A stretch of DNA of 16,246 nt from Lachnospiraceae bacterium UBA3386 (GCA_002358875.1 DEPS01000016.1:33049-49294); one strand, 5' to 3'; shown: positions 8,123-15,373, counted from the first letter of the stretch. Made by a program: numbers and translations. The notes: generated from the sequence alone by a model not told the origin.

Positions 8123-9117
8123 TCTTTAATTCCTCCCTGGTACACAATGCCCTCCACGAGGTATTCCTCACCATACAGAAAGACCATCATCGGCAGGACC
8201 ATATAAATAACCGCTACAGCAAAGGCCAGCGATATCTCGCCGGCATTGATCCGTGATAAAAACACGGACAGCGGATGAAGCTGATCATTGGATAAGAGGA
8301 TGAGCGGCTGCTCGACCATGTTCCAGTAATCAATAAAAATGAGGATCGCGATCGACGCAAGGCCGCCTCTGCAGTTTGGAAGACAGATCTGGGTGAAAAT
8401 CTGCCACTCTCCCGCCCCATCGATCTCTGCAGCCTCATAAATAGACTTCGGGATCCTTCGCATATATTTTGTAAGCATATATACCCCAAAAGGCGAAAAA
8501 ATACCCGGAAGCCAGATTGCCCACCTCGTATCGAGGATCCTCAGCCAGCCTGAAACCAGATAATTGGGCACCAGAGTGACCTGATAGGGCATCAGCATCA
8601 GTATGATATAGGTAAAAAAGATAACCTCCCGGACACGCCCCCTGTAACGGGCAAAACCGTAGGACGCAAGTGAGGCGACAGCAAGCTGAAATACTACGAT
8701 CGGAACCACATAAAAAAAGGAATTCCAGAATTTCAGAAGATATTCAGGACTTAGCACCAGAACTTTGAAGTACTGTCCGAAAGAAACAATGTCCGGAATA
8801 AACTTGAGGTTCACCGTGCTGCTGATAAATACGCGGACACCGTTTTTCTTAGCAAAGATCACACCATAATTGGCATTAATTTCCGAGACCGTCATCAGTG
8901 AATTGGTGATGGTCAGGATGATCGGCAGAAGAAACAGGATAGCGAAAAAACCGGCGACCACCGTGCGAAGGATCATCCGGATAAATTCCCTTCGCTCCCT
9001 GGTCAAAAACCTTCTGCTCTTCTGCAGGGCATCATTAAATTTTTTATCAGCCAAACCCTTTTGGAGCAGCCCGCCCGGCTTTTTATCAGGCAACCCGATA
9101 TCAGTCAAACCGTTCAT
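8119..9117 (-). CDS. Carbohydrate ABC importer permease, MalG type
   Basis: This 332-residue inner-membrane permease of the MalG/AraQ class has about six membrane segments (about 52-74, 131-157, 163-183, 195-215, 250-270, 297-316). A cytoplasmic EAA loop at 228-247 reads EAA...DGA...ICLP, matching the consensus EAAxxxGxxxxxxxxxIxLP that docks on the ATPase. It should form a heterodimer with the MalF-type permease encoded upstream. The shared ATPase (MsmX-like in Firmicutes) must be encoded elsewhere. The stop overlaps the adaptor start by 4 nt. ATG 9117 has GGAGG directly abutting it and an AGGG 8 nt away. TTG 9108, three codons inside, sits 9 nt from the GGAGG and may be the real start. Confidence 0.95.
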   Translation of the reverse strand: MNGLTDIGLPDKKPGGLLQKGLADKKFNDALQKSRRFLTRERREFIRMILRTVVAGFFAILFLLPIILTITNSLMTVSEINANYGVIFAKKNGVRVFISSTVNLKFIPDIVSFGQYFKVLVLSPEYLLKFWNSFFYVVPIVVFQLAVASLASYGFARYRGRVREVIFFTYIILMLMPYQVTLVPNYLVSGWLRILDTRWAIWLPGIFSPFGVYMLTKYMRRIPKSIYEAAEIDGAGEWQIFTQICLPNCRGGLASIAILIFIDYWNMVEQPLILLSNDQLHPLSVFLSRINAGEISLAFAVAVIYMVLPMMVFLYGEEYLVEGIVYQGGIKE

Positions 9118-9141
9118 CCTCCCTGCCCTGCGGCATAATTC

Positions 9142-10230
9142 CTACTCCAGATCTCTCCCGAAATGATCCTCCGCAAGAAACAGCGCGCCGATTACAATAA
9201 CAATAAAGATTGCCATCATGACTGCAGCTGCACTCAGCTTCTGGTAATCCAGCGACCGGAAGGTGTTGTTCATAAAATGCTGCAGCATATAGAGTGCGTC
9301 ATATGGATAGTCGCCTGCCATCAGGTAGACCTCCCTGAACACCTTAAAGGAATTGATCAGGGACATGATCGTAACAAAAAGAATCGTCGAAGACAGATAA
9401 CGTATCTTTATCAGCCAGAAGATCTGGAATTCCGTAGCGCTCTCCAGTCTGGCGACCTCTATCTGATCACGCGGGATATTCGAAAGCCCCGCCATGAAAA
9501 GGATCATATTGTAGCCCAGATTCTTCCATAAAAACAGAAGAATGATCGGGACCTGGGCATAGGCTGATTTGAGCCAGTCGATCTTCATCACCCCGAAGCG
9601 GGCAAGAAACACGTTCGTCAGACCGTTATAGTGAAAAAGGATCTGCCAGATCATTATCACAGAGGCAGTGGGAACCATCATGGGACTTAAGAAAAAAGTC
9701 CGGAAGCGGCTCTTCCACGGCAGACGCTGCTCCATTACCACGGCCAAAAGAAGCGAGAGCGACACCGCCAGAGGCACTGCAACAAGAGAAAACTTCAACG
9801 AATTGAGCGATGCCAGTCTGAAAGCGCTGTTATTAAATACTCTTATATAATTCGATAAGCCTACGAAATTATGTCTTACAGGATTATCGATCACCGAGTA
9901 ATAAATAATGACGAAAAACGGCAGTACAAAAAACAGCGCCACTCCGGAAAGACTCAGCATCAGGAACCTCCAGCTCATCCTGCTGCTGCGGATATCCCTG
10001 ACCCTCCTGTTTTTCCTGTTTCTCTGTACGAGGTTTTTCAACCTTTCCAATGCACTGCCTGAAACAGGTCCCTGCGGACTACTTTTACCGTCAACAGCCT
10101 CATCCACACCGGCAAAATCTTTTTCTGTGCCGGCACAGCCCATATTTTCATCGGATCCGGCCGCGTTTTTCCGAAGCATCCTGTTCAGTTTTTTACCCGC
10201 ATTTGAAAGGTAATCCAAAGGAACCTTCAT
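9142..10230 (-). CDS. Sugar ABC importer permease, MalF/UgpA type, with degenerate EAA loop
   Basis: This 362-residue permease has an unusually long hydrophilic, charged N-terminal extension (1-85), then about six membrane segments (about 90-112, 145-166, 185-200, 228-247, 281-298, 333-353). The binding-protein-dependent permease region includes GLSNYIRVF, FFLSPMMVPTASVIMIWQILF and GLSNIPRDQIEVA. The EAA loop (258-277) reads EVARLESA...IKIR: the key glycine is Ser and the closing Leu-Pro is Ile-Arg, so the ATPase-docking helix departs from consensus while the partner MalG-type protein keeps it. This is the first gene of the cluster. ATG 10230 has GGAGGT 14 nt upstream, a long spacing, and overlaps the stop of a short frame as ATGA. 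It ends 24 nt before the MalG-type gene. Confidence 0.93.
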   Translation of the reverse strand: MKVPLDYLSNAGKKLNRMLRKNAAGSDENMGCAGTEKDFAGVDEAVDGKSSPQGPVSGSALERLKNLVQRNRKNRRVRDIRSSRMSWRFLMLSLSGVALFFVLPFFVIIYYSVIDNPVRHNFVGLSNYIRVFNNSAFRLASLNSLKFSLVAVPLAVSLSLLLAVVMEQRLPWKSRFRTFFLSPMMVPTASVIMIWQILFHYNGLTNVFLARFGVMKIDWLKSAYAQVPIILLFLWKNLGYNMILFMAGLSNIPRDQIEVARLESATEFQIFWLIKIRYLSSTILFVTIMSLINSFKVFREVYLMAGDYPYDALYMLQHFMNNTFRSLDYQKLSAAAVMMAIFIVIVIGALFLAEDHFGRDLE

Positions 10231-10281
10231 GATATCAGCAACTTACCTCCTATACCGCTTGAAGGTGCGGCAGTAAAAATG

Positions 10282-10296
10282 CGGGTAAATGACCCG
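10282..10296 (-). promoter_or_regulatory. Small hairpin plus T5 in the MalF-type gene leader, possible attenuator
   Basis: CGGGT and ACCCG pair over 5 bp with a 5-nt loop. On the minus strand the hairpin is followed, after two bases, by TTTTT (10279-10275). It lies 52 nt before the permease ATG. The short stem makes it a weak terminator at best. Confidence 0.3.
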
Positions 10297-10325
10297 TATA
10301 ACATTAACCGTTTCCGGAATTTATC

Positions 10326-10350
10326 CTCAGGCATACATACCGAGCCTGAG
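10326..10350. promoter_or_regulatory. 7-bp inverted repeat near a candidate -10, possible operator
   Basis: CTCAGGC (10326-10332) and GCCTGAG (10344-10350) are perfect inverted arms around an 11-nt spacer. The repeat begins 11 nt downstream of the TATGAT candidate -10 on the minus strand, a normal position for a repressor operator. It could equally be a leader RNA hairpin. Confidence 0.4.
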
Positions 10351-10484
10351 CATACAGCATTATCATAAACCATTTTTTTTGATTTGAATATACCAGAAAG
10401 ACGCTTTTTGATAAAAAAAATAATATTTTCGCACAATATGTATGAAGAAATGATATATTCAGACCAAAATATGCCCTGTTCATG

Positions 10485-10526
10485 AAAAAAGCAGGCTTCT
10501 CACCGACCCGCGGTGAAAAAGCCTGC
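10485..10526 (-). terminator. Rho-independent terminator of gpmI
   Basis: GCAGGCTT (10491-10498) pairs with AAGCCTGC (10519-10526). After a 1x2 internal loop, TCACCG (10500-10505) pairs with CGGTGA (10511-10516) around a 5-nt loop. On the minus strand six T follow (10490-10485). It lies 59 nt beyond the gpmI stop and separates gpmI from the transporter cluster. Confidence 0.92.
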
Positions 10527-10585
10527 CCGATTTATTCGCGATAATTCTTCCTGTTCAGGAAAGATACTTTTTAAATTATATAGAA

Positions 10586-12130
10586 TTACTTTTTGATAAG
10601 AAGCGACCTGCCTGTCATCTCCTGAGGTTTCTCTCTGCCCATCACTTCGATAAGAGTAGGGATAATATCCGCGAGAACGCCGCCCTCATCCAGAGTGTAG
10701 GCCGGATCGTAATTCACAAGAATGAAGGGAACCGGATTCGTAGTATGTGCAGTCTGAGGAGCTCCGGTCTCATAATCCACCATCTGCTCGCAGTTGCCGT
10801 GGTCTGCGCAGATAAAGAGGACGCCGCCCGCCTTGATGATGGCTTCTGCCGCCTTGCCGACACATTCATCAACGACCTCAACCGCCTTGATGGCTGCAGG
10901 AAGGACACCTGTATGGCCGACCATATCGGGATTGGCGAAGTTGATCACGATCGCGTCGTATTTACCGGACTCGACTGCTGCAGTGAGCTTGTCCAGAACA
11001 CCATAGGCGCTCATCTCGGGTTTGAGATCATATGTGGGAACATCCTTGGGGGAGCGGACCAGGATCCTGTCCTCATTTTCATTGGGCTCTTCTACGCCGC
11101 CGTTGAAGAAGAAGGTGACATGAGCGTACTTCTCAGTCTCGGCGATCCTCGCCTGCTTAAGGCCCTGTGCGGCGAGCCACTCACCGAAGGTATTTGTGAC
11201 ATCAACCTTCTTGAATGCGATCTCCTTGTTGGGGATCTCGGGATCATAATCCTTGAAGCAGACAAAGAAGACTTTCTTGCGGGGGCCTCTGTCGAAGAAG
11301 CTGAAGTCATTGTCACAGAAGCAGTGCGTGATCTCACGCGCGCGGTCGGGACGGAAATTGAAGAAGATAACTGAATCGCCGTCCTTGATCACGGAAACAG
11401 GCTTGCCGTCTTCCACTACGACAGTGGGCTTGACGAACTCGTCCGTCTCACCGCGGTCATAAGCGCCCTGGATCGCCTCGGCAGAGCTGGAGGCAGTGAC
11501 GCCTTCGCCCTTGGTCATCGCATCGTAAGCGATCTGAACACGGTCATAGTTATTATCACGGTCCATCGCGTAGTAACGTCCGCTGATCATTGCGATCTTT
11601 CCGACGCCGATCTCTTTCATCTTCTCTTCAAGCTGGGCAATAAAGTCGATACCGCTCTTGGGAGGCGTATCGCGCCCGTCAAGGAAGCAGTCCACATAAA
11701 CCCTGTCAAGTCCGTTGCGCTTTGCCATCTCAAGAAGCGCATACAGATGGGAATTGTGGCTGTGGACGCCGCCGTCGGATAAAAGACCGAACAGGTGCAG
11801 GTCAGAGCCTCTCACCTTACAGTTGTTAATGGCGGCCAGAAGCTCCGGATTCTCGAAGAACACACCGTCCTGGATCTCTTTGGTGATCCTGGTGAGCTCC
11901 TGATAAACGATACGGCCTGCGCCCATATTCATGTGGCCGACCTCAGAGTTGCCCATCTGGCCATCCGGCAGGCCTACGGCCATACCGCTCGCATAACCCT
12001 TCACGAACGGATATTCCTTCATCAGCCTGTCCATGACAGGGGTCTTCGCCATCGCGATGGCATTTGCCTCGGGATTATCATTCAATCCATAGCCATCAAG
12101 GATCATTAAAACGACAGGTCTGTAGCTCAT
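10586..12130 (-). CDS. gpmI: 2,3-bisphosphoglycerate-independent phosphoglycerate mutase
   Basis: This glycolytic enzyme interconverts 3- and 2-phosphoglycerate in the cytoplasm through a phosphoserine intermediate, with two Mn2+ ions. At 514 residues it is full length. All expected metal ligands are present: Asp12 (LDGYG), Ser62 (GNSEVGH, also the phosphorylated serine), Asp402 and His406 (PDMVGHTG), Asp443 and His444 (CADHGN) and His462. Substrate-binding residues include His123, Asp151-Arg153 (DGRDTPP), Arg185, Arg191, Arg260, Arg263 and Lys334. ATG 12130 has AAGGAG (12139-12144) 8 nt upstream. In many Firmicutes gpmI lies in a gap-pgk-tpi-eno glycolytic cluster. Here it stands alone, with its own promoter, long leader and terminator. 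Confidence 0.98.
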   Translation of the reverse strand: MSYRPVVLMILDGYGLNDNPEANAIAMAKTPVMDRLMKEYPFVKGYASGMAVGLPDGQMGNSEVGHMNMGAGRIVYQELTRITKEIQDGVFFENPELLAAINNCKVRGSDLHLFGLLSDGGVHSHNSHLYALLEMAKRNGLDRVYVDCFLDGRDTPPKSGIDFIAQLEEKMKEIGVGKIAMISGRYYAMDRDNNYDRVQIAYDAMTKGEGVTASSSAEAIQGAYDRGETDEFVKPTVVVEDGKPVSVIKDGDSVIFFNFRPDRAREITHCFCDNDFSFFDRGPRKKVFFVCFKDYDPEIPNKEIAFKKVDVTNTFGEWLAAQGLKQARIAETEKYAHVTFFFNGGVEEPNENEDRILVRSPKDVPTYDLKPEMSAYGVLDKLTAAVESGKYDAIVINFANPDMVGHTGVLPAAIKAVEVVDECVGKAAEAIIKAGGVLFICADHGNCEQMVDYETGAPQTAHTTNPVPFILVNYDPAYTLDEGGVLADIIPTLIEVMGREKPQEMTGRSLLIKK

Positions 12131-12142
12131 ACAGCGCTCTCC

Positions 12143-12170
12143 TTTTCCATGTGCTTTTTTCCATGTGCTT
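12143..12170. repeat. Perfect 14-bp tandem duplication next to the gpmI ribosome binding site
   Basis: TTTTCCATGTGCTT occurs twice back to back (12143-12156 and 12157-12170). On the minus strand each copy holds an ATG that is out of frame with gpmI, and the proximal copy merges into the AAGGAG ribosome binding site. Confidence 0.85.
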
Positions 12171-12205
12171 CTGTGCAGTTTTCTGTTACGGTGCCGGGTG
12201 ATATA

Positions 12206-12246
12206 GTGTCACAAAACGATGTAAACGTGTCAAAAACGGTGTAAAG
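12206..12246. repeat. Imperfect 21-bp tandem repeat in the gpmI leader
   Basis: Two abutting units (12206-12226 and 12227-12246) share the pattern GTGTCAnAAAACGnTGTAAAC with one gap and a few changes. The 21-bp period is two helical turns, which suits a pair of protein sites. The same TGTAAA core appears inverted at 12310-12318. Confidence 0.7.
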
Positions 12247-12346
12247 CGGTTTGAAGATACAGAAAATGTACAATTCATGCCTTTCCTGCAGGCCACTGCC
12301 CCTTCCGGACTTTACACCATAAAGAACATAAACCCTCTGAAAACAT

Positions 12347-12375
12347 ATTATACTACGAAATCAGTACTGCTTCAA
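12347..12375 (-). promoter_or_regulatory. Sigma-A promoter for gpmI
   Basis: On the minus strand TTGAAG (12370-12375) is separated by exactly 17 nt from a perfect TATAAT (12347-12352). It begins 20 nt after the stop of the peptidase gene and would start transcription near 12340. Confidence 0.85.
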
Positions 12376-12394
12376 GACTGCATTTGATTTAAGG

Positions 12395-12895
12395 TCACTG
12401 GTCACTCTGTGTCATGAGGAGCGAAGCAAGCTCTTTTACACGCCTGACCCTTCTCATGGCACCTGCTGCCTTGACCTCTCCCCATCGATACTCCCTTCCC
12501 AGAACATGCCAGGCTTTTGCCAGACTCAGTCCCTTTTCAGGGTCAGGTACGATCCTTTTTCCGCCCCTCTCGATCAGGACAGCCTTGCCCCAGATATCCT
12601 CAAGCTGAAGCCATCCGTCAGGCTTTTTGCAGTTGTCCCCCCAGGTCAGAACGCGTCCGTCTCTGACCTTCCATACCCGGTGCAGCACATACCCGCCCTC
12701 TCTGCGCGGGTTAAGAAACATCACAATGTCCCCTTCTGCCGGTTCCCCCCTTAGAGGCATAATGGTGACGTAATCACGGTTCCTCCTGATCAGGGGAAAC
12801 ATGCTGACCCCGTTTATCAGGATCCGCACCGGAAGCTCCTTTCCCTCAAGAGCGAGGGCATGCCACTCGGGAATGGATAGTGATCGATTTTTCAC
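12395..12895 (-). CDS. Soluble S24/S26-family (LexA/signal-peptidase-like) serine peptidase
   Basis: The start is GTG 12895, with AGGAGG (12904-12909) 8 nt upstream. The frame can be extended to a TTG at 12949, which has no ribosome binding site. The 166-residue product has the S26 core: catalytic Ser31 in NGVSMFPLI, then GDIVMF, a YVLHRV box (His72) and TWGDN (84-88). The His box and GDN resemble the SipW/Sec11 branch, where His replaces the general-base Lys. No hydrophobic segment is long enough to span the membrane, so it is unlikely to be a general secretory signal peptidase. The C-terminus (about 124-160) is basic and probably helical. Similar small S24/S26 proteins occur in Firmicute peptide-modification or cell-surface clusters, but no precursor peptide or modifying enzyme is visible here. 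The substrate is unknown. Confidence 0.8.
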   Translation of the reverse strand: MKNRSLSIPEWHALALEGKELPVRILINGVSMFPLIRRNRDYVTIMPLRGEPAEGDIVMFLNPRREGGYVLHRVWKVRDGRVLTWGDNCKKPDGWLQLEDIWGKAVLIERGGKRIVPDPEKGLSLAKAWHVLGREYRWGEVKAAGAMRRVRRVKELASLLMTQSDQ

Positions 12896-12988
12896 ACCTT
12901 TCTCCTCCTGCCGAATAACAGCCGTATAGCAACAGATTGTAAACGGCAATTCAATATATGCAAATGACGCCTGTTTCTGAAGGCCGGG

Positions 12989-14353
12989 TTAAGTATTAAA
13001 CCCGTCTTTTGTCCTGGTGAAACTATGAAGATACAATGCAATCCCCAGAACAGACCATGTTAATACGATGGTCCATTCTTCGACTGACAGAGAACTGTTT
13101 CCGAACGGAAGGTAAAGGGAAAGGAAAAACAGTGAGGACAAAATGGCGGCAAATCCGACAGCAAGCCCTCCTCTTACCTTAAATGGCCTTTGAAATTCCG
13201 GTTTTTTTATTCGGAGAACGACAAAGGACAGTGCCACCATAAAATAGGCAGTCACTGTTCCGAATCCGCTTGAGTCAACAAACCATAAAAGAGAGTTGCG
13301 GCCCAGGAGCGGTGTCAGGATGGTTATTATCCCTACAAAAAGTGTTGAAAAACCGGGCGTTCCGAATTTGGGATGGAGCCTTCCAAAAGGTTCCGGCAGC
13401 ATTCCGGCTCTTCCCATCGAATACAATATCCTTGTTGCACCAATGATAAATCCGTTCCAGCTGGTTAGAATACCCATGATCGCTGTAATAATGATCAATT
13501 TTCCGAAAAGAATTCTTCCCGATGCAAAATTGACAGCATTCACAGCAGTAAGCCCGCCCCTGGAAAGAATATCTGCAGGAGCAAGAAAGGCAGCGGAAAA
13601 AATCATGATAATATACCAGACCGCTGCCAGAATTATAGACGCTATGATTGCTGCGGGAATCTGCCTGGCAGGCAGATCCATCTCCTCTGATGCCTGAGGG
13701 ATCACGTCAAATCCGACGAACATTGCCGGAACGGACATTACGACAGAAAAAACTCCGGAAGCATCAGTGATCAGAGGGGCAGCGTTCTGGGGGCTGCCGT
13801 GAAAGAAACTCAATGCCGCAAAAATCAGGCCGCCCAGTGCCAGAATCGCGGCGACAGCCTCCTGGAAAAGTGATGAAACATAAATACCCACGTAATTGAC
13901 AAATATCATCAGGATGCCTGCAGCTGCGGGGACCAGCAGCCATGAAGCATAGACTTCGAACCCTGCAACAGTATACAGATATCCTGTTCTGGGAATCGGA
14001 ACAAGATAATCGATCGCGGAAGCAAGGGCCGGTCCCTCCCAGGCCGCTACGCCGATGTAAGCAAAACAGATCATCCATCCTGTGAACCAGGATGCGTGGT
14101 AGCCCATCGCCTTGTAAGCAAAAACGAGCTCCCCTCCTGCAAAGGGGAGCATGGGTGTCAGTTCACTGTAGGTCAGGCCGACAAAGATACAGAGAACTGC
14201 TCCCGCCATAAATGCCAGGGCGGCGCCCGCTGCTCCGCCCTCCACAACCCATGTACCTGTCAGGGACACCCACCCCCAGCCGATCATTGTGCTGAAAGCC
14301 AGAATGAGAATATCCTTAAAGGTCAGAATCTTTTTTAACTCGTTATGTTCCAT
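12989..14353 (-). CDS. APC-superfamily amino-acid permease
   Basis: This integral membrane transporter has about 12 hydrophobic segments over 454 residues, the normal APC size. The first segment holds the helix-break motif MIGWGWVSLTG, equivalent to the GxG-type substrate site of APC transporters. ELTPMLPFAGGELVFAYKAMG at the start of the third segment and VPAMFVGFDVIPQASEEM (fifth to sixth segments) are also typical of the family. The frame begins at ATG 14383 without a ribosome binding site. ATG 14353 has AGGA 8 nt upstream and gives MEHNELKKILTFKDIL, a usual N-terminus for this group, so I choose it. It follows the ATP-grasp gene closely. The substrate, probably an amino acid or amine, cannot be told from sequence. 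Confidence 0.9.
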   Translation of the reverse strand: MEHNELKKILTFKDILILAFSTMIGWGWVSLTGTWVVEGGAAGAALAFMAGAVLCIFVGLTYSELTPMLPFAGGELVFAYKAMGYHASWFTGWMICFAYIGVAAWEGPALASAIDYLVPIPRTGYLYTVAGFEVYASWLLVPAAAGILMIFVNYVGIYVSSLFQEAVAAILALGGLIFAALSFFHGSPQNAAPLITDASGVFSVVMSVPAMFVGFDVIPQASEEMDLPARQIPAAIIASIILAAVWYIIMIFSAAFLAPADILSRGGLTAVNAVNFASGRILFGKLIIITAIMGILTSWNGFIIGATRILYSMGRAGMLPEPFGRLHPKFGTPGFSTLFVGIITILTPLLGRNSLLWFVDSSGFGTVTAYFMVALSFVVLRIKKPEFQRPFKVRGGLAVGFAAILSSLFFLSLYLPFGNSSLSVEEWTIVLTWSVLGIALYLHSFTRTKDGFNT

Positions 14354-14401
14354 TCGCATCATCCTGTCAGAATCGAAATACATTTTCAGGACAGACTGAT
14401 T

Positions 14402-15358
14402 CTAATCGCACCGTATCAAATCTCCAAATCTTATTGCTGCTGCTTCATCTTCAAAGCACTCATAACCGGAATTCGGGGAAAATGTCATCTCGGAGAAATA
14501 TATTTTCCCATTCACAATATAGAAATCCACCCTTACGAAACGAAAGCCACGGCTCAGTATTTTCGCATACGAAAGCAGCTGATCCAGACATTCAGGGCGG
14601 GGCATCTCCAGCTTTCCATACCCCTGAACAAAACGAAACTCACACTCCCTCCAGTCAGGATAGTAGAGTCCGCTGTCATAACCACCCGCGCTCCTTGTAT
14701 TGTGCCTCGTGACCTTAATAAAAGCCGGAAAGCCGTCAAAACAATAGACCCGGTAATCAACAATATTGATTTCAAGAAGTTTTTCGCAGACAATTTTCGG
14801 TATAATATCCCTGTACTGTAGCTCGAGTGTCCGGTAGGCATAATTAGTCCCAAGCCATGATGTAAACAGATCTTCCCATTTGCTGAAATTTTCAGACGAT
14901 TTATCGTAGACGATCGCGTTCCACCCGCAGCCGTGATTACATTTTAGCACAAAGGAATCAGGCAGCCTGTCAAAATCAATTTCTTTAAAGCTGTCGTACA
15001 CGCCGATCATTGGCACGAGATGTTCTTCACCGATCCTCTCTGCCACCCAATCCCTTACCAGATATTTGTCTGCAAGTCTTGATTTCAGCGGCGTTGCGTC
15101 AAACAGCTTCAACCACTGAATCTTTTCATTGTAGGTCCTTGGCTTTTCCAGATCGAGTTTTCTTCGCATGTTCAGCCTGAAAAGTGCTTTTGCCAGCCTG
15201 GGATACTCCTTAGAACCGGCTCTTTCAGCTATCTGATACATGTATCTGTCGGAACGGGATGTTCCTGACAGTTCGTCCAAAGCTATTAAAAGCAGTAATT
15301 TCAGTCCTCCATATTCAAAATAAGGACCGGTTTTTCCAAAATCAACCACTTTATCCAC
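14402..15358 (-). CDS. TupA-like ATP-grasp protein, cell-surface polymer biosynthesis
   Basis: This 318-residue protein matches the TupA-like ATP-grasp family, named for a protein needed for teichuronopeptide synthesis in alkaliphilic Bacillus. Family marks in order are KPRTYNEKIQWLKLFD (about 94-109), LADKYLVRDWVAERIGEEHLVP, GVYDSFKEIDFDRLPDSFV, LKCNHGCGWNAIV, a central IVCEKLLE...DYRVYCFDGFPAFIKV, and a C-terminal FRFVRVDFYIVNGKIYFSEMTFSPNSG, where the acidic and Asn residues fit ATP-grasp Mg-ATP ligands. It likely joins an amino acid or peptide to a sugar polymer, or acts like a glycosyltransferase; the exact reaction is unknown. GTG 15358 has AAAGGG 6-7 nt upstream. It lies 15 nt after the acyltransferase gene, which supports a surface-polysaccharide context. 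Confidence 0.88.
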   Translation of the reverse strand: MDKVVDFGKTGPYFEYGGLKLLLLIALDELSGTSRSDRYMYQIAERAGSKEYPRLAKALFRLNMRRKLDLEKPRTYNEKIQWLKLFDATPLKSRLADKYLVRDWVAERIGEEHLVPMIGVYDSFKEIDFDRLPDSFVLKCNHGCGWNAIVYDKSSENFSKWEDLFTSWLGTNYAYRTLELQYRDIIPKIVCEKLLEINIVDYRVYCFDGFPAFIKVTRHNTRSAGGYDSGLYYPDWRECEFRFVQGYGKLEMPRPECLDQLLSYAKILSRGFRFVRVDFYIVNGKIYFSEMTFSPNSGYECFEDEAAAIRFGDLIRCD

Positions 15359-15373
15359 CTGCTGCCCTTTTTA

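Larger units (their letters stand above)
10231..10480 (-). promoter_or_regulatory. AT-rich promoter/leader region of the MalFG-HlyD-MacB-SBP cluster
   Basis: The gene-free stretch 10231-10585 holds the gpmI terminator and then this region. Candidate -10 elements on the minus strand are an extended TGG-TATATT (10387-10395) and TATGAT (10362-10367). Neither has a good -35 at 16-18 nt, so an activator or another sigma factor is possible. Two inverted repeats lie downstream of both, in what would be the leader. A regulated carbohydrate promoter would fit, but I find no good catabolite-response (cre) site. Confidence 0.4.
12131..12346 (-). promoter_or_regulatory. Long structured 5' leader of gpmI
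   Basis: From the predicted start near 12340 the leader is about 210 nt, long for a glycolytic gene. An arm at 12310-12320 (plus CTTTACACCAT) can pair with 12236-12246 (plus ACGGTGTAAAG) over 11 bp including one G-U in RNA, with UUUUU right after. It can instead pair nearly as well with the second copy of that arm at about 12215-12225. The leader also has two sets of tandem repeats and out-of-frame ATGs, one opening a 7-codon frame whose TGA overlaps the gpmI ATG. I do not recognise a known riboswitch class. Confidence 0.4.

Noticed and set aside
10227..10436. Minus-strand 69-codon frame ending in an ATGA overlap with the MalF-type gene
   Set aside because: It starts at TTG without a ribosome binding site, overlaps both candidate promoter elements, and has no protein-like signature; the overlap is probably chance.
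10231..10480. Catabolite-response element or known riboswitch upstream of the transporter cluster
   Set aside because: I looked for the TGnnAnCGnTnnCA-type pattern and known conserved cores and found no acceptable match.
10745..11374. Plus-strand open frame of 209 codons
   Set aside because: It is entirely antisense to gpmI, whose full set of catalytic residues is intact; no family resemblance.
12131..12395. CRISPR-like repeats before gpmI
   Set aside because: Only two abutting copies of each repeat and no spacers; these are short tandem duplications.
12896..12949. Upstream extension of the S24/S26 peptidase to TTG 12949
   Set aside because: No ribosome binding site, and the extension runs over the perfect AGGAGG that serves GTG 12895.
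12984..13004. CGGGTT/AACCCG hairpin at the end of the permease gene as a terminator
   Set aside because: No T-run follows on the minus strand and the stem covers the stop codon; the downstream peptidase gene probably shares the transcript.
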